A stretch of DNA of 25,738 bases from DAOVFN01 sp964484305 (GTDB lineage Archaea > Aenigmatarchaeota > Aenigmatarchaeia > QMZP01): assembly GCA_964484305.1 (NCBI GenBank), contig CAZAEI010000015.1, positions 1-25,738 of the forward strand, given 5' to 3'. A program made the translations under genes and the position numbers. Positions 6,260-13,606 of this stretch are shown here, piece after piece. The first letter of the stretch is position 1, and every line of letters starts with the position of its first letter. Under the pieces are notes generated by a model. That model saw only the letters and a list, made by a program, of their open reading frames with translations, did not search any database and had not been told where the DNA came from.

Positions 6260-7552
6260 ATGCCTCAAAAGAATGAGCCAGAGAAGAAAAGGAATCTGCG
6301 GAGCTTTACGGTCACCCTGGCGATTGCCTTTCTTGCATTGAGCGCTACAGTCCTGCTTATTGCAAGCAGCCTGGATGTATATTTCAGCCTCCAGGCCCAG
6401 CGGGAGGTCATAGCCGAACAGCAGCACCTGATAGCCAGGGATGCGGCCAAGGATGTCAGTGGGTTTATTCAGGAGAAATTCAGCGTGCTGGAGACTGCCT
6501 CAAGCATCGGTGACGTGGTGACTGCCCCAAATGAGCAGCAGAATCTGATACTGAATAAGCTGATCGGGCTTGAGCCATCCTTCAGGCAGCTTTTACTTCT
6601 GGATGATGATGGAGATGAGCTTATAAGGGTCTCACGTCTTTCGGGCCTGGTATCAGGCCAGCTGATGAAGCAGAACAGCAGCGATATTTTTTACCAGCTA
6701 AGCCAGGGGGATACGTACATAAGCTCTGTATACATTGATGAGATAACCAGCGAGCCCATGGTGATAATGGCTGTTCCTGTCAGGAATGTGTTTGGAGATT
6801 ATGAAGGGATACTGGTTTCTGAGGTGAACCTGAAATTCATGTGGGACCTGGTGGCTGGCATCAAGATTGGCAGGAACGGGCTTGCCTACGTTGTGGACAA
6901 GCAGGGAAACCTGATAGCGTTTGGCGACATCGGCCGCGTCCTGAAGGGAGAGAGCCTCACGAAACTGGAGGAGGTAAGTGAATTCGTAAAGGGTGATGAG
7001 ACTATTCATGAGAGCAGCGCAGACGTATCAGAGGGGATTCTGGGAAACCAGGTAGTTGCCAACCATGCACATCTGGGCAAGCCCGACTGGGCAGTCGTGG
7101 TTGAGCTGCCTGTCGAGGAGGCGTACGAGAGCGTGACCATGGAGATAGGGCTTTCTGCACTGACCATGCTCATAAGCTTCTTCCTGGCAATAATTGCGGG
7201 AATCTATCTCTCGAGAAGGATGACCCGGCCGATAAAGAGGCTGAGGGATGCTGCCATCAAGATAGGTGAAGGCAGCCTGGACGCGAAGATAGATATCAAG
7301 ACAAAGGATGAGGTAGGGGAGCTAGCCTCTGCGTTCAACCAGATGACTTCTGACCTCAGGAAATCAAGGAGAAAGCTGGAGGAATACAGCAAAACCCTTG
7401 AGAAGAAGGTAAAGGAGAGGACATTGGAACTGGAGCAGACGAATGAAGACCTTGAGAAGTTCAACCGGCTTGCCGTTGGCAGGGAACTCAGGATGATTGA
7501 GCTGAAGAAGAGAATAAAGAATCTTGAAGGGGAGCTTCAGGGAAGAGAATGA
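6260..7552 (+). CDS. dCACHE-HAMP membrane sensor with coiled-coil tail and no kinase
   Basis: This 430-residue protein has a transmembrane helix at about residues 15-40 and an extracellular domain of about 245 residues with dCACHE features (LLLLDDDGDELIRVSR, TYISSVYIDEITSEPMVIMA, GRNGLAYVVDKQGNLIAFGD). A second helix follows at about 290-315, then a HAMP domain (RRMTRPIKRLRDAAIKIGEG to DEVGELASAFNQMTSDL). A coiled coil of about 65 residues ends in FNRLAVGRELRMIELKKRI. It has no histidine kinase, GGDEF, methyl-accepting hairpin or HTH, so it is a receptor without its own output. Start ATG 6260 is preferred over the TTG at 6251. It lies 23 nt after the third binding-protein gene. The tail matches that of the PAS protein at 2429, which suggests a common downstream partner (inference). 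Confidence 0.87.
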   Translation: MPQKNEPEKKRNLRSFTVTLAIAFLALSATVLLIASSLDVYFSLQAQREVIAEQQHLIARDAAKDVSGFIQEKFSVLETASSIGDVVTAPNEQQNLILNKLIGLEPSFRQLLLLDDDGDELIRVSRLSGLVSGQLMKQNSSDIFYQLSQGDTYISSVYIDEITSEPMVIMAVPVRNVFGDYEGILVSEVNLKFMWDLVAGIKIGRNGLAYVVDKQGNLIAFGDIGRVLKGESLTKLEEVSEFVKGDETIHESSADVSEGILGNQVVANHAHLGKPDWAVVVELPVEEAYESVTMEIGLSALTMLISFFLAIIAGIYLSRRMTRPIKRLRDAAIKIGEGSLDAKIDIKTKDEVGELASAFNQMTSDLRKSRRKLEEYSKTLEKKVKERTLELEQTNEDLEKFNRLAVGRELRMIELKKRIKNLEGELQGRE

Positions 7553-7656
7553 TTCTTAACGGCTTATTCTCTGTTATCTGAATACCCGTAAGGAATCTGG
7601 TGGGGGCGGGCGGATAGAATCAGGATGTACCCGAGAAAGCATTTCCATTTTTGTCA

Positions 7657-7666
7657 ATAATATTAA
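7657..7666 (+). promoter_or_regulatory. TATA box of the TrkH-type transporter gene
   Basis: AATAATATTA is centred about 26 nt before ATG 7688, which predicts a leaderless transcript. The 135-nt gap behind the sensor gene holds no other obvious motif. Confidence 0.5.
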
Positions 7667-7687
7667 TCCCGGCAGACAATTATTAAC

Positions 7688-9097
7688 ATGGACTTCCGCA
7701 CCGTGGCCTCCTACCTCGGGACCCTCCTGGAGATACTGGGGATTCTCATCCTGACCCCTGTCTTTGTGTCCTGGATATTCGGGGACGGGATGCACACGGG
7801 CTTCTTTATAGGGGCTGTAATCTCCTTTATAACCGGCATGACCCTCGACAGGAGGTTCAAGAAGGAGGAGCTCACCCTGAGTTCGGCCATGGTAATAGCG
7901 GGGCTCTCCTTCGTGGTGGTCTCCCTGATTGGGGCAATCCCTTATATCTTCTACATGAACCCCATGGATTCGTGGTTCGAGTCAGTCTCGGGGTTCACCA
8001 CCACGGGCCTGACTGTTGTCCAGCCTGAGGGCCTCCCGGCCAGCCTGCTGTTCTGGCGCGCCCTTACCCAGTGGATAGGGGGTGTGGGGATAATCATAAT
8101 CTTTCTCATACTGGTGAGCTCTCCTGGCATGTCCTCATACTACCTCTACAAGGCCGAGGGCGGCGCAGGCATGATAGGGGCAGGCGTCAGGGGCACGGTC
8201 CGCAGGGTGATGATGATATACCTCTCCTACACCCTCCTCGGTATGGCCCTGTTCACCCTGGCCGGCATGCCCTTTTTCGAATCCATACTCAATGCGATAA
8301 CAGGCATCGCCACAGGGGGGTTCACCACCAGGAATGCCTCTATCGGGGCGTTCGGGAGCCCCGCAATAGAGGCCGTGGCCATTCTCCTCATGGTCCTTGG
8401 CGCGACCTCGTTCTTTGTTCATGCGAGGCTGTGGAGCAGAAAATTCAGGGATTATATCAATAACCCCGAGACAAGGCTCTTCTGGGCGCTTCTCCTGATA
8501 TTCTCCATCCTGGTGAGCGTCTCCTACCTCTACAGCCCGGAGCCCTTCAGGCACGGGGTGTTCCAGGCATTCTCCGCCCTGACAGGAACCGGCTTCAGCA
8601 ACGCGGACATATCCTCGGGGCTGACAAGAGTCCTTCTCATAACCCTTATGATAATAGGGGGCTATGCCGGCTCCACTGCGGGCGGGCTCAAGCTTATAAG
8701 GTCAGGCATAATACTGAAATCACTGCCCTGGATGGGCAAGAAGATATCCCTCCCGGAGGAGGCCGTGGTCCCCTTCAAGCTCGGGGGAAGGGTCATAAAG
8801 GATAATGAGCTCTCGATAATCGCCCTCTTTGCCTGCATGTACTTCATCATCCTGGGGACGAGCTCCATGGGCCTGACCTTCCTGGGATACTCCCCCATGG
8901 AATCCTTCTTCACAGTGGCCTCTGCTGAGGGGACCGTGGGCCTCTCGGTTGTCCCCATAGCAGACATGCATCCCTCTGGAAAGCTCATCCTGATAGCCAA
9001 CATGTTCCTGGGAAGGCTGGAGATAATCCCCTTCCTGGTGATGATATACATCGTTTTCATGGCTATGTTTGAAAGGAAAAGCAATAAAACACCTTAA
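7688..9097 (+). CDS. TrkH/KtrB-type potassium transporter, membrane subunit
   Basis: This 469-residue polytopic membrane protein has the fourfold M1-P-M2 repeat of the SKT superfamily. The four pore loops with their filter glycines are SVSGFTTTGLTV, AITGIATGGFTT, SALTGTGFSNAD and SAEGTVGLSVV. Other family segments are WRALTQWIGGVGIIII before the second repeat and MIIGGYAGSTAGGLKLIR near the third. The length matches TrkH proteins. It moves K+ (or Na+ and K+) into the cell and normally needs a cytoplasmic NAD/ATP-binding TrkA/KtrA ring, whose gene is not in this window. A TATA box 26 nt upstream supports the start. The next gene begins 16 nt after its stop, with its probable promoter inside the end of this one. 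Confidence 0.93.
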   Translation: MDFRTVASYLGTLLEILGILILTPVFVSWIFGDGMHTGFFIGAVISFITGMTLDRRFKKEELTLSSAMVIAGLSFVVVSLIGAIPYIFYMNPMDSWFESVSGFTTTGLTVVQPEGLPASLLFWRALTQWIGGVGIIIIFLILVSSPGMSSYYLYKAEGGAGMIGAGVRGTVRRVMMIYLSYTLLGMALFTLAGMPFFESILNAITGIATGGFTTRNASIGAFGSPAIEAVAILLMVLGATSFFVHARLWSRKFRDYINNPETRLFWALLLIFSILVSVSYLYSPEPFRHGVFQAFSALTGTGFSNADISSGLTRVLLITLMIIGGYAGSTAGGLKLIRSGIILKSLPWMGKKISLPEEAVVPFKLGGRVIKDNELSIIALFACMYFIILGTSSMGLTFLGYSPMESFFTVASAEGTVGLSVVPIADMHPSGKLILIANMFLGRLEIIPFLVMIYIVFMAMFERKSNKTP

Positions 9098-9112
9098 TAC
9101 CAAGCTTTAACC

Positions 9113-9742
9113 ATGCTTTTGAGAATCTATGAGCGCCTCCTGAAGACCCTGGGCCCCCAGGGATGGTGGCCCGTAGGCCACGGACTTGAGCCGCCTGAAT
9201 GGGAAATCATGACAGGGGCTGTCCTCACCCAGAACACGGCCTGGACCAATGTCGAAAGGGCCCTGGAGAACCTCGCGGGGGCCGGGGTGAGGGACAGGGA
9301 ATCCCTCCTGAAGCTCTCTTGGGAGGAGCTTGCCGGGCTGATAAAACCCAGCGGTTACTACAACCAGAAGGCCAGGAAGCTCATAAACCTGGCAGGCTTT
9401 GGGGGGCCCTATACCAGGGAGAACCTGCTTTCCCTGTGGGGGATTGGCCCCGAGACAGCGGATTCCATACTCCTCTATGCGCGGGGCAAGGCATTTTTCG
9501 TGGTCGATGCCTACACGAGGAGGGTATTCACCAGGATCGGCCTCATCAGCCCCACCTGGGGCTATGAGGAGGTCAGGAAATTCTTTGAGAGCAGGCTCCC
9601 CAGGGACCCGGAGATATACAAGGAATACCACGCCCTCATAGTCGAGGTGGCCAAGAGGTTCTGCCGGCCCAGGCCTGCCTGCCAGGGCTGCCCCATGGAG
9701 GGGTTCTGCGGGTATAAGGGAGGGTCAGCAAGCAGGAAATGA
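9113..9742 (+). CDS. Endonuclease III-like HhH-GPD DNA glycosylase (COG2231 type)
   Basis: This 209-residue protein acts in base excision repair. The N-terminal GWWPVGHGLEPPEWEIMTGA and LTQNTAWTNVERAL are hallmarks of the archaeal/thermophile EndoIII-homologue group. The helix-hairpin-helix is LWGIGPETADSIL (109-120), where the lyase Lys of bifunctional EndoIII is Glu114. The catalytic Asp132 lies in VVDAYTRR. Four cysteines (184, 190, 193, 199; spacing 5, 2, 5) should hold a [4Fe-4S] cluster. Without the Lys the enzyme is probably a monofunctional glycosylase, plausibly for alkylated purines such as 3-methyladenine, as suggested for this group. Start ATG 9113 is supported by AATAAAAC about 26 nt upstream, inside the end of the transporter gene. 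Confidence 0.88.
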   Translation: MLLRIYERLLKTLGPQGWWPVGHGLEPPEWEIMTGAVLTQNTAWTNVERALENLAGAGVRDRESLLKLSWEELAGLIKPSGYYNQKARKLINLAGFGGPYTRENLLSLWGIGPETADSILLYARGKAFFVVDAYTRRVFTRIGLISPTWGYEEVRKFFESRLPRDPEIYKEYHALIVEVAKRFCRPRPACQGCPMEGFCGYKGGSASRK

Positions 9743-9746
9743 CAAT

Positions 9747-9784
9747 TGTTCGAAAAATCGAACATGTGTTCGATAAATCGAACA
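9747..9784 (+). promoter_or_regulatory. Two perfect palindromic operators in tandem
   Basis: TGTTCGA-N4-TCGAACA occurs at 9747-9764 (spacer AAAA) and again at 9767-9784 (spacer TAAA). The 14 arm bases are identical and the centres are 20 bp apart, about two helical turns. The second operator runs directly into the TATA box, so a bound protein would block TBP/TFB. The obvious ligand is the winged-HTH protein encoded right downstream, making this an autorepression site (inference). Confidence 0.8.
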
Positions 9785-9793
9785 TATTTAAAT
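9784..9793 (+). promoter_or_regulatory. TATA box of the wHTH-MNT gene
   Basis: ATATTTAAAT is centred about 26 nt before ATG 9815, so the transcript is probably leaderless. Its first base is the last base of the second operator. Confidence 0.6.
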
Positions 9794-9814
9794 CCAAACA
9801 CCCAATAAATACAC

Positions 9815-10408
9815 ATGTTAGAGGAAATCCTGGACTCAAGAATCAAGATTAGAATAGCCAGATTCTTTACTGAGAACAAGAAAGAGTCCATAACGGTATC
9901 CGATGTCTCAAGGAGACTCGACATATCAAAATCCAGGGCAAGCGAATGCTTAAGGGAGATGTACGAGAGGGGTTTTCTGAAAAGGAAGGACATGGGAAGA
10001 AACGCTGTTTACAGCCTGGCCTCTACCAGCCTGGCAAAAGCAATTGCTAAATCATTATCTCAGGACAAGTCCCTGCTTAACCAGGTAAAGGGAGCTCTGG
10101 TATCTAGAGCAAGGAAGATGCATCCCCTCAGTGTTGTCCTTTTCGGTTCTGCCTTAAACGGGCTAAAGACTACAAGTGATGTTGATTTCTTGCTTATTTA
10201 TGAGAAAGACATCAGTGAAAGGGAGATATACAGGCTGGTTGGTGAATTGACCCAGCGGTTTGGCTTCCATATATCAATACTGTCAATGAGCCTGAATGAA
10301 TTCAGGGACAAGGCAAGGGGGGGCGAAGAATTTGTTTTGAATGTGTTAGCGAGTCACGAGCTGATTTACGGCAAGGACCCGGAGGAGCTGGTATGGTCAA
10401 AGAAGTGA
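9815..10408 (+). CDS. Winged-HTH fused to MNT-type nucleotidyltransferase (antitoxin-like)
   Basis: This 197-residue protein has two domains. Residues 1-75 are a winged HTH (ITVSDVSRRLDISKSRASEC for the helices, RGFLKRKDMGRNAVYSLAS for the wing). Residues 85-190 are a minimal nucleotidyltransferase with VVLFGSALNGLKTTSDVDFL, that is G111-S112-x9-D122-x-D124. The usual third carboxylate strand reads GFHISILSMS and shows no Asp, so catalysis is uncertain. In MntA-type antitoxins this domain AMP-modifies a HEPN RNase toxin. Here the DNA-binding domain is fused to it, and two palindromic operators overlap the promoter, which fits autoregulation. The HEPN gene overlaps its 3' end by 16 nt. The pair looks like a toxin-antitoxin module. 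Confidence 0.85.
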   Translation: MLEEILDSRIKIRIARFFTENKKESITVSDVSRRLDISKSRASECLREMYERGFLKRKDMGRNAVYSLASTSLAKAIAKSLSQDKSLLNQVKGALVSRARKMHPLSVVLFGSALNGLKTTSDVDFLLIYEKDISEREIYRLVGELTQRFGFHISILSMSLNEFRDKARGGEEFVLNVLASHELIYGKDPEELVWSKK

Positions 10409-10773
10409 GAAAGAACGATGCAAGAATATTCATTGAAAAGGCAGAGGAGTTCTATCACTCAGCACTGGAGAACTATCAGAAGGGCAGGTTCAACGTCTCT
10501 GTTTTTGATTCTTCCCAGGCAATTATTCTAGCAAATGACGGATTCTGCATATTTAATCTTGGAAGAAGAGCCAGCAAGAACCACAGGGAGGCGATAAGGC
10601 TGCACCTCGAAGCCTCTTCAGGAAGGGACTCTAAAAAGGAGATTCTGGCAGAGGCCCTTGAGAAAAGAAGCAAATTCGGATATACACATGTAGAGTGCAG
10701 CCAAAGGGATGCCAACCTTACCTTGGTAAGAGCTAAAAGGTTTATAGACTGGATCAAGGGAAAAATAGGCTGA
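10393..10773 (+). CDS. HEPN-domain protein (toxin-like partner)
   Basis: This 126-residue all-helical protein matches the HEPN family (PF05168-like). FYHSALENYQKGRFNVSVFD is the typical first helix pair, followed by SQAIILANDGFCIFNLG and a closing AKRFIDWIKGKI helix. An R59-x4-H64 motif is present in RASKNHRE and could be the RNase motif. The Tyr two residues after His that MntA modifies in HepT (RX4HXY) is absent here, where the sequence is H-R-E. A GGAGG about 8 nt upstream and a 16-nt overlap with the nucleotidyltransferase gene show coupled translation. The expected role is an RNA-cleaving toxin held in check by its neighbour, possibly by a mechanism other than tyrosine AMPylation (inference). 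Confidence 0.78.
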   Translation: MVKEVRKNDARIFIEKAEEFYHSALENYQKGRFNVSVFDSSQAIILANDGFCIFNLGRRASKNHREAIRLHLEASSGRDSKKEILAEALEKRSKFGYTHVECSQRDANLTLVRAKRFIDWIKGKIG

Positions 10774-10780
10774 ACCTTGC

Positions 10781-11065
10781 TTATTTCTTCACCAGCCCCA
10801 GGTGCTGGCAGGCCTCCAGGAGGCCCCAGGCGTATATGACGGCCTCGAAGGCCCTGACCAGGTCCCCCTTGTCGAGGAAGTGGCGGGCATCCCTGATGTA
10901 TGCCTCTATGTTCTGCCTGACGGGTATGAGCTCCCTATCGGGGAGCCTTCCCGTGGGTGTGAAGGCCGCGTAGGCCTTATCGAGCCTTGAGAGCCACTTC
11001 CTCGTCTCCTTCCTGAGGGTTTCCTCAAGGCGTATTCCATCGGGCCCACTCTTATTTGTTTCCAT
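10781..11065 (-). CDS. DUF357 family protein
   Basis: This 94-residue helical cytoplasmic protein matches the archaeal DUF357 family. Its second half, AYIRDARHFLDKGDLVRAFE followed by AVIYAWGLLEACQHLGLV, is the family signature. The first half carries a charged helix, LEETLRKETRKWLSRLDKAY. Family function is unknown. A TATA box (11089-11097 on this strand) lies about 28 nt before the ATG, so the mRNA is probably leaderless. The gene converges on the HEPN gene with only 7 nt between stop codons, and is divergent from the PEP-synthase-like gene. Confidence 0.88.
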   Translation of the reverse strand: METNKSGPDGIRLEETLRKETRKWLSRLDKAYAAFTPTGRLPDRELIPVRQNIEAYIRDARHFLDKGDLVRAFEAVIYAWGLLEACQHLGLVKK

Positions 11066-11088
11066 ATCTTCGGCACCGTCCAGTTTCC

Positions 11089-11097
11089 ATATATATA
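11089..11097 (-). promoter_or_regulatory. TATA box of the DUF357 gene
   Basis: On the minus strand GGTATATATATGG carries a TATA core centred about 28 nt before start codon 11065. The opposite-strand gene has its own box, GTGATATATT at 11141-11150, so the two divergent promoters do not share elements. Confidence 0.5.
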
Positions 11098-11178
11098 CCA
11101 GGTATCCAGATAAAAAATTATATTACCAATTACTCCATGTGTGATATATTGTTAAGCTGTAAATAATAGTTGGTTCAT

Positions 11179-13530
11179 ATGGCGGGGGAGTATACAATAA
11201 AGCTCGGTTCGGTGAACTCGGGCACAGAGAAGGTGGGCATGAAGGCCAGGAGGCTGGGGGAGATGCTGTCCGGGGGGCTTCCCGTGCCCTCGGGCTTTGT
11301 CCTGAATACCGATGCCTACACAAAGTTCCTCAAATACAACAAGATTGCCAGTAAGATAGAGTCCCTCCTGGATGAATCACACCAGGCAGGTACGGAGAGG
11401 CTCGTGAAGATATCGGACCAGATACAGGGCATCATAATCAATGGTGCAATGCCGGATTTCATAGAGAGGGAGCTCAAGGAGGAATATCAGGACCTCTCCA
11501 TAGGCAGCGAGGCCAAGGAGATAGGCGGCCCCGCCCTCGACCTGATAAGGGCTGGAAGGGACAACGCCTTTGTGGCTGTCAGGCCGTCACCCACCTCCGG
11601 GGGGATACCGGGGGCCAACTTCTCCGGGCAGATGAGGAGCACCCTGAGCATACGGGGCTGCCAGCAGATATCCCATGCGGTCAGGGACTGCTGGGCATCC
11701 CTCTTCAGCCCGAGGGCCATGCTCTACAGGAAGCGCAAGAGGGTAAGGGGCATGCCCGTGATGGGGGTAGTTGTCCAGAAATTGGTTGAGCCTGACAAAT
11801 CCGGCTTTGTCTACACCAGCCAGCCAGAGACAGGCGAGACCTCAAGGATAGTGATTGAAGGCTCATGGGGCTTTGGGGATTCCATCATCTCCGGGATGGT
11901 CACGCCCGATGAATACGTCATAAGCAAGGAGACAGGGGCCCTCGAGGGCAAGACTGTGAGAAAGAAGATGTGGCTCAAGAAGAGGGATGAGATGACAGGA
12001 AAGATTGTAAGGGAGCCTGTCTTCAGGGAGAGGATTGAGGCAGAGCTGCTCAACCAAAAGGAGATTACAAGGCTGTGCGAGCTCGCCGTAAAGACAGAGA
12101 AGGGCTTTGGGGGGCATCCTCAGGAGATTGAGTGGTGCGGGGAGAGAGGCAGGGTATTCATTCTGGACGCAGGGCCGATGCCGGATTACGGGATTTCCCA
12201 TGATACCGGGGATGAGCCCTCCGGCCTTGAGGGGCCCCTTGTCAGGGGGACCTGCGTCTTCCAGGGCCTTGTAAGGGGCCAGGCAAGGGTTCTTTCATCA
12301 ATGAACAGCATTGAAAGGGTAGAGGTGAGGGATATCCTTGTGACAAAGATGACCCTGCCCGACATGCTCCTGATAATGGAAAAACTCTCCGGAATCATAA
12401 CCGATGAGGGCTCCAGGTCATGCCATGCAGCAGTCCTCGCCAGGGAATTCGGGATACCCTGCATGGTATCTGCAGCGAATGCAACATCCGTCCTCAAGGA
12501 CGGGCAGAGAATCGTGCTCAATGCCTCTGAAGGCGGGGTCTTCATGGTTCCTGCCCAGTCTTATATCCCTCAGATGCCTGCCCCAGGGGCTGCAATGCCC
12601 ATGCACACCCCTCCCCAGACAGATGAAATCCCCGGGGGATTAGGGGATGATGGCATCACAGCTACTGGAATAAAGACCATAGTCTCTATCCCCGGAAGGG
12701 TGGGAAACTCGGCCGGGATATCAGACGGGGTGGGCCTGGTGAGGGCAGAGCACATCATAACAGAGACAGGAAAGCACCCCTTCTATCTCGTCAGGCATAA
12801 TCCCGAGGGGGTTGTGGAATCCCTACTTTCAGGCCTGGGGAGCATAGCCAAGGCATTCTATCCGAAGCCTGTCTGGTACAGGTCGATAGACATAAGGACA
12901 GATGAGTTCAGGGAGCTTGATGGGGGAGAGCACGAACCCTCTGAGAACAATCCCATCATGGGATGGCACGGAATAAGGAGGGGAATCGACCAGCCCGAGC
13001 TTCTCAGGATAGAGATTGGGATAATAAAGCGCCTTTACCAGGAGGGAATCGGCAACATAGTCCTTGGCCTTCCCTTCATATCCAGCGTGGAGGAATTGAG
13101 GACAGTGAAGCGAATGGCAGATTTCCCCCTAAACATAGGCATAATGGTGGAAACCCCTGCAGCCGGCCTGGAGATAGAGAACTTCTGCAAGGAGGGCATT
13201 GCCTTTGCTGCCATAGGCATGAATGACCTCACCCAGCTCACCCTCGGTGTGGACAGGGACAACTCGAGGATATCCAAGCTCTATTCAGAGCTGAATCCCG
13301 CGGTGGTTAACCTCCTCAAGCACATCCTCAGGACCTGCAGGAAGTATTCTGTGGAGACCTCTGTCTACGGCGACTTCGTATCAGACCCGAGGATAGTCGA
13401 GTCCCTGGTCAGCCTCGGCGTGGGCTCTGTATCCACTGAACCCGAGAACCTGGAGGAGGTGAGGTCCATAATCTCCAGGGTAGAGAGGAAACTCATCCTT
13501 GAGAACCTCAGAAACCACTCGGGAATCTGA
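11179..13530 (+). CDS. Phosphoenolpyruvate synthase-like protein with altered active site
   Basis: This 783-residue protein has the full PEP synthase layout: an N-terminal ATP-grasp-type region, a swivelling phospho-His domain, and a C-terminal TIM barrel. The phospho-His is conserved (SCHAAVLAREFGIP, His416; E. coli PpsA uses His421), as are EGSWGFGDSIISGMVTPDEY, the GVGLVRAEHI segment and MNDLTQLTLGVDRD. Several normally conserved residues differ. VRSSATAEDLP becomes VRPSPTSGGIP, the Arg of GWRG becomes His597 (GWHG), and the proton-donating Cys of the (S/G)ICGQ motif becomes Tyr730 (SVYGD). PEP synthase makes PEP from pyruvate and ATP for gluconeogenesis; whether this copy does is doubtful. 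A TATA box at 11141-11150 puts the transcript start near 11172, favouring ATG 11179 over TTG 11170. Confidence 0.85.
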   Translation: MAGEYTIKLGSVNSGTEKVGMKARRLGEMLSGGLPVPSGFVLNTDAYTKFLKYNKIASKIESLLDESHQAGTERLVKISDQIQGIIINGAMPDFIERELKEEYQDLSIGSEAKEIGGPALDLIRAGRDNAFVAVRPSPTSGGIPGANFSGQMRSTLSIRGCQQISHAVRDCWASLFSPRAMLYRKRKRVRGMPVMGVVVQKLVEPDKSGFVYTSQPETGETSRIVIEGSWGFGDSIISGMVTPDEYVISKETGALEGKTVRKKMWLKKRDEMTGKIVREPVFRERIEAELLNQKEITRLCELAVKTEKGFGGHPQEIEWCGERGRVFILDAGPMPDYGISHDTGDEPSGLEGPLVRGTCVFQGLVRGQARVLSSMNSIERVEVRDILVTKMTLPDMLLIMEKLSGIITDEGSRSCHAAVLAREFGIPCMVSAANATSVLKDGQRIVLNASEGGVFMVPAQSYIPQMPAPGAAMPMHTPPQTDEIPGGLGDDGITATGIKTIVSIPGRVGNSAGISDGVGLVRAEHIITETGKHPFYLVRHNPEGVVESLLSGLGSIAKAFYPKPVWYRSIDIRTDEFRELDGGEHEPSENNPIMGWHGIRRGIDQPELLRIEIGIIKRLYQEGIGNIVLGLPFISSVEELRTVKRMADFPLNIGIMVETPAAGLEIENFCKEGIAFAAIGMNDLTQLTLGVDRDNSRISKLYSELNPAVVNLLKHILRTCRKYSVETSVYGDFVSDPRIVESLVSLGVGSVSTEPENLEEVRSIISRVERKLILENLRNHSGI

Positions 13531-13543
13531 GGTATAGACCGAA

Positions 13544-13585
13544 AAGTATTTAAATACCGAGTTTATGTTACTAGTACAGAGTAAC
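13544..13585 (+). promoter_or_regulatory. Promoter and start-site inverted repeat of the first surface-protein gene
   Basis: AAGTATTTAAATACC at 13544-13558 contains the TATA box, and the transcription start is expected near 13577. GTTACT (13567-13572) and AGTAAC (13580-13585) form a 6-bp inverted repeat around that point. This could be an operator or a 5' hairpin. The leader is about 30 nt, unlike the leaderless neighbours. Confidence 0.45.
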
Positions 13586-13606
13586 AACATTTAACGTGGT
13601 GGGTTT

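Noticed and set aside
2429..7552. Two-component histidine kinase system
   Set aside because: PAS, CACHE and HAMP domains are present, but no phosphoacceptor His box, ATPase domain or response regulator was found.
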